Under the pieces are notes generated by a model. The model worked only from the letters and a program-made list of their open reading frames with translations, ran no database searches and was not told where the DNA came from. This document shows positions 63,488 through 64,000 of a DNA stretch of 64,000 bases, piece after piece. This stretch comes from a virus. The DNA lies in the IMG/VR virus record IMGVR_UViG_3300035698_007036, positions 55,537-119,536 of that record, one strand, 5' to 3'. A program made the position numbers and the translations under genes. Position 1 is the stretch's first letter. Each line of letters starts with the position of its first letter.

Positions 63488-64000
63488 GAGTTTTAGTATT
63501 AGGTAAGAACGGCATGCTTGGTCGATATGTTCATAACTATTTAATCGACAAGTATGAGGTGGTTGGCACTACTAGAGACCAGCTAAATGCTATGACAGCA
63601 GATAAGCGTTTTATAGCAAGCAATGTAAAGTCCGGTGACGTGATCATAAACTGTGTGGGGGTTATAAAGCAACGACAAGATTCTAAAAGAATAGATTTTG
63701 TAGCCGCTAACACGATGTTTCCTTTACTACTACAAGAGGTTTGTAGTGATAAGAACGCCCATCTTATTCATATAACTACCGACTGTGTTTATGATGGACT
63801 ACATGGGCGATATCCTGAGGACGCAAAACATACTGCTACAGATTTGTACGGTGTGTCTAAGTCTTTAGGGGAGGCCGAAGAAGCTTCAGTTATAAGAACT
63901 TCCATAATTGGAGAAGAATTAACAGGCAAGCTGTCATTGTTGGAGTGGGTTAAAGCCCAAGCAGGTAAGGAAGTCAATGGGTACACCAATCATTATTGGA
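63484..64000 (+). CDS. SDR reductase, FnlB/RmlD-type (3' end outside window)
   Basis: The ATG overlaps the previous stop (ATGA). At least 172 residues are coded before the window ends. VLGKNGMLGRYV is the NAD(P) motif, INCVGVIKQRQDS the family segment, TTDCVYDG the reductase region, and DLYGVSK the YxxxK. RTSIIGEEL and LLEWVKAQ agree with FnlB/WbjC-type reductases, which reduce the CapE/FnlA product. Partial: 64000 falls in the gene. No stop is seen to the edge. Confidence 0.8.
   Translation, partial: MRVLVLGKNGMLGRYVHNYLIDKYEVVGTTRDQLNAMTADKRFIASNVKSGDVIINCVGVIKQRQDSKRIDFVAANTMFPLLLQEVCSDKNAHLIHITTDCVYDGLHGRYPEDAKHTATDLYGVSKSLGEAEEASVIRTSIIGEELTGKLSLLEWVKAQAGKEVNGYTNHYW

Noticed and set aside
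1-64000. tRNA, rRNA, terminase, portal, integrase or DNA polymerase genes
   Set aside because: No such gene or structure was recognised, and no gap is large enough to hide one.

Overview
This window is a gene-dense, AT-rich stretch of a large tailed double-stranded DNA phage genome, or a prophage of one. Every supported gene lies on the + strand, most are preceded by a strong GGAGG-type ribosome binding site, and neighbours are often coupled by TAATG or ATGA overlaps. The only non-coding gap of any size is 87 bp (41134-41220). No tRNA, rRNA, CRISPR array, integrase or terminase is visible. The host cannot be named from the sequence. The breadth of functions in 64 kb suggests the whole genome is much larger than the window.

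Region 1 (1-16 kb) is the distal tail module. It starts with the 3' end of a probable tape-measure gene, followed by hub/baseplate-like proteins, a run of small virion-type proteins, and large proteins with bacterial Ig-like domains. Two kinds of cargo interrupt it: a two-gene thiamine-diphosphate decarboxylase-like pair (8468-9471) that resembles split sulfopyruvate/phosphonopyruvate decarboxylases, and a GIY-YIG endonuclease (13398-13751).

Region 2 (16-41 kb) is a very large tail-fibre and adhesin block. It includes proteins of 1761, 2321, 867, 611, 975, 333, 533 and 655 residues. The recognisable parts are LamG/concanavalin-like, discoidin (F5/8 C)-like, DUF2341, propeller-like, collagen-like and short-repeat segments, which suggests an elaborate apparatus for recognising surface glycans.

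Region 3 (41-51 kb) follows a hairpin and is the replication/recombination module. It encodes a DnaN-type sliding clamp, RecA, a DnaB-type helicase, a DnaG-type primase, an OB-fold SSB-like protein, DnaJ, and three PD-(D/E)XK-type nucleases, with several small unknown genes. No DNA polymerase is in the window.

Region 4 (51-64 kb, running off the right edge) is an O-antigen or capsule-like glycan cluster. It has five glycosyltransferases, one of them split by a frameshift at a perfect -1 slippery heptamer. It also has a WecB/FnlC-type 2-epimerase, a CapE/FnlA-type 4,6-dehydratase, a FnlB/RmlD-type reductase (cut by the window end), GDP-mannose 4,6-dehydratase, a polysaccharide pyruvyltransferase, an FrhB-like iron-sulfur protein, an N-acetyl sugar amidotransferase and a CmcI-like methyltransferase. 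The three FnlA/B/C-type enzymes are what is needed to make UDP-N-acetyl-L-fucosamine from UDP-GlcNAc. The phage may therefore build and attach its own glycan, to its fibres, its DNA or the host surface. That is the strongest candidate for an undescribed system here.
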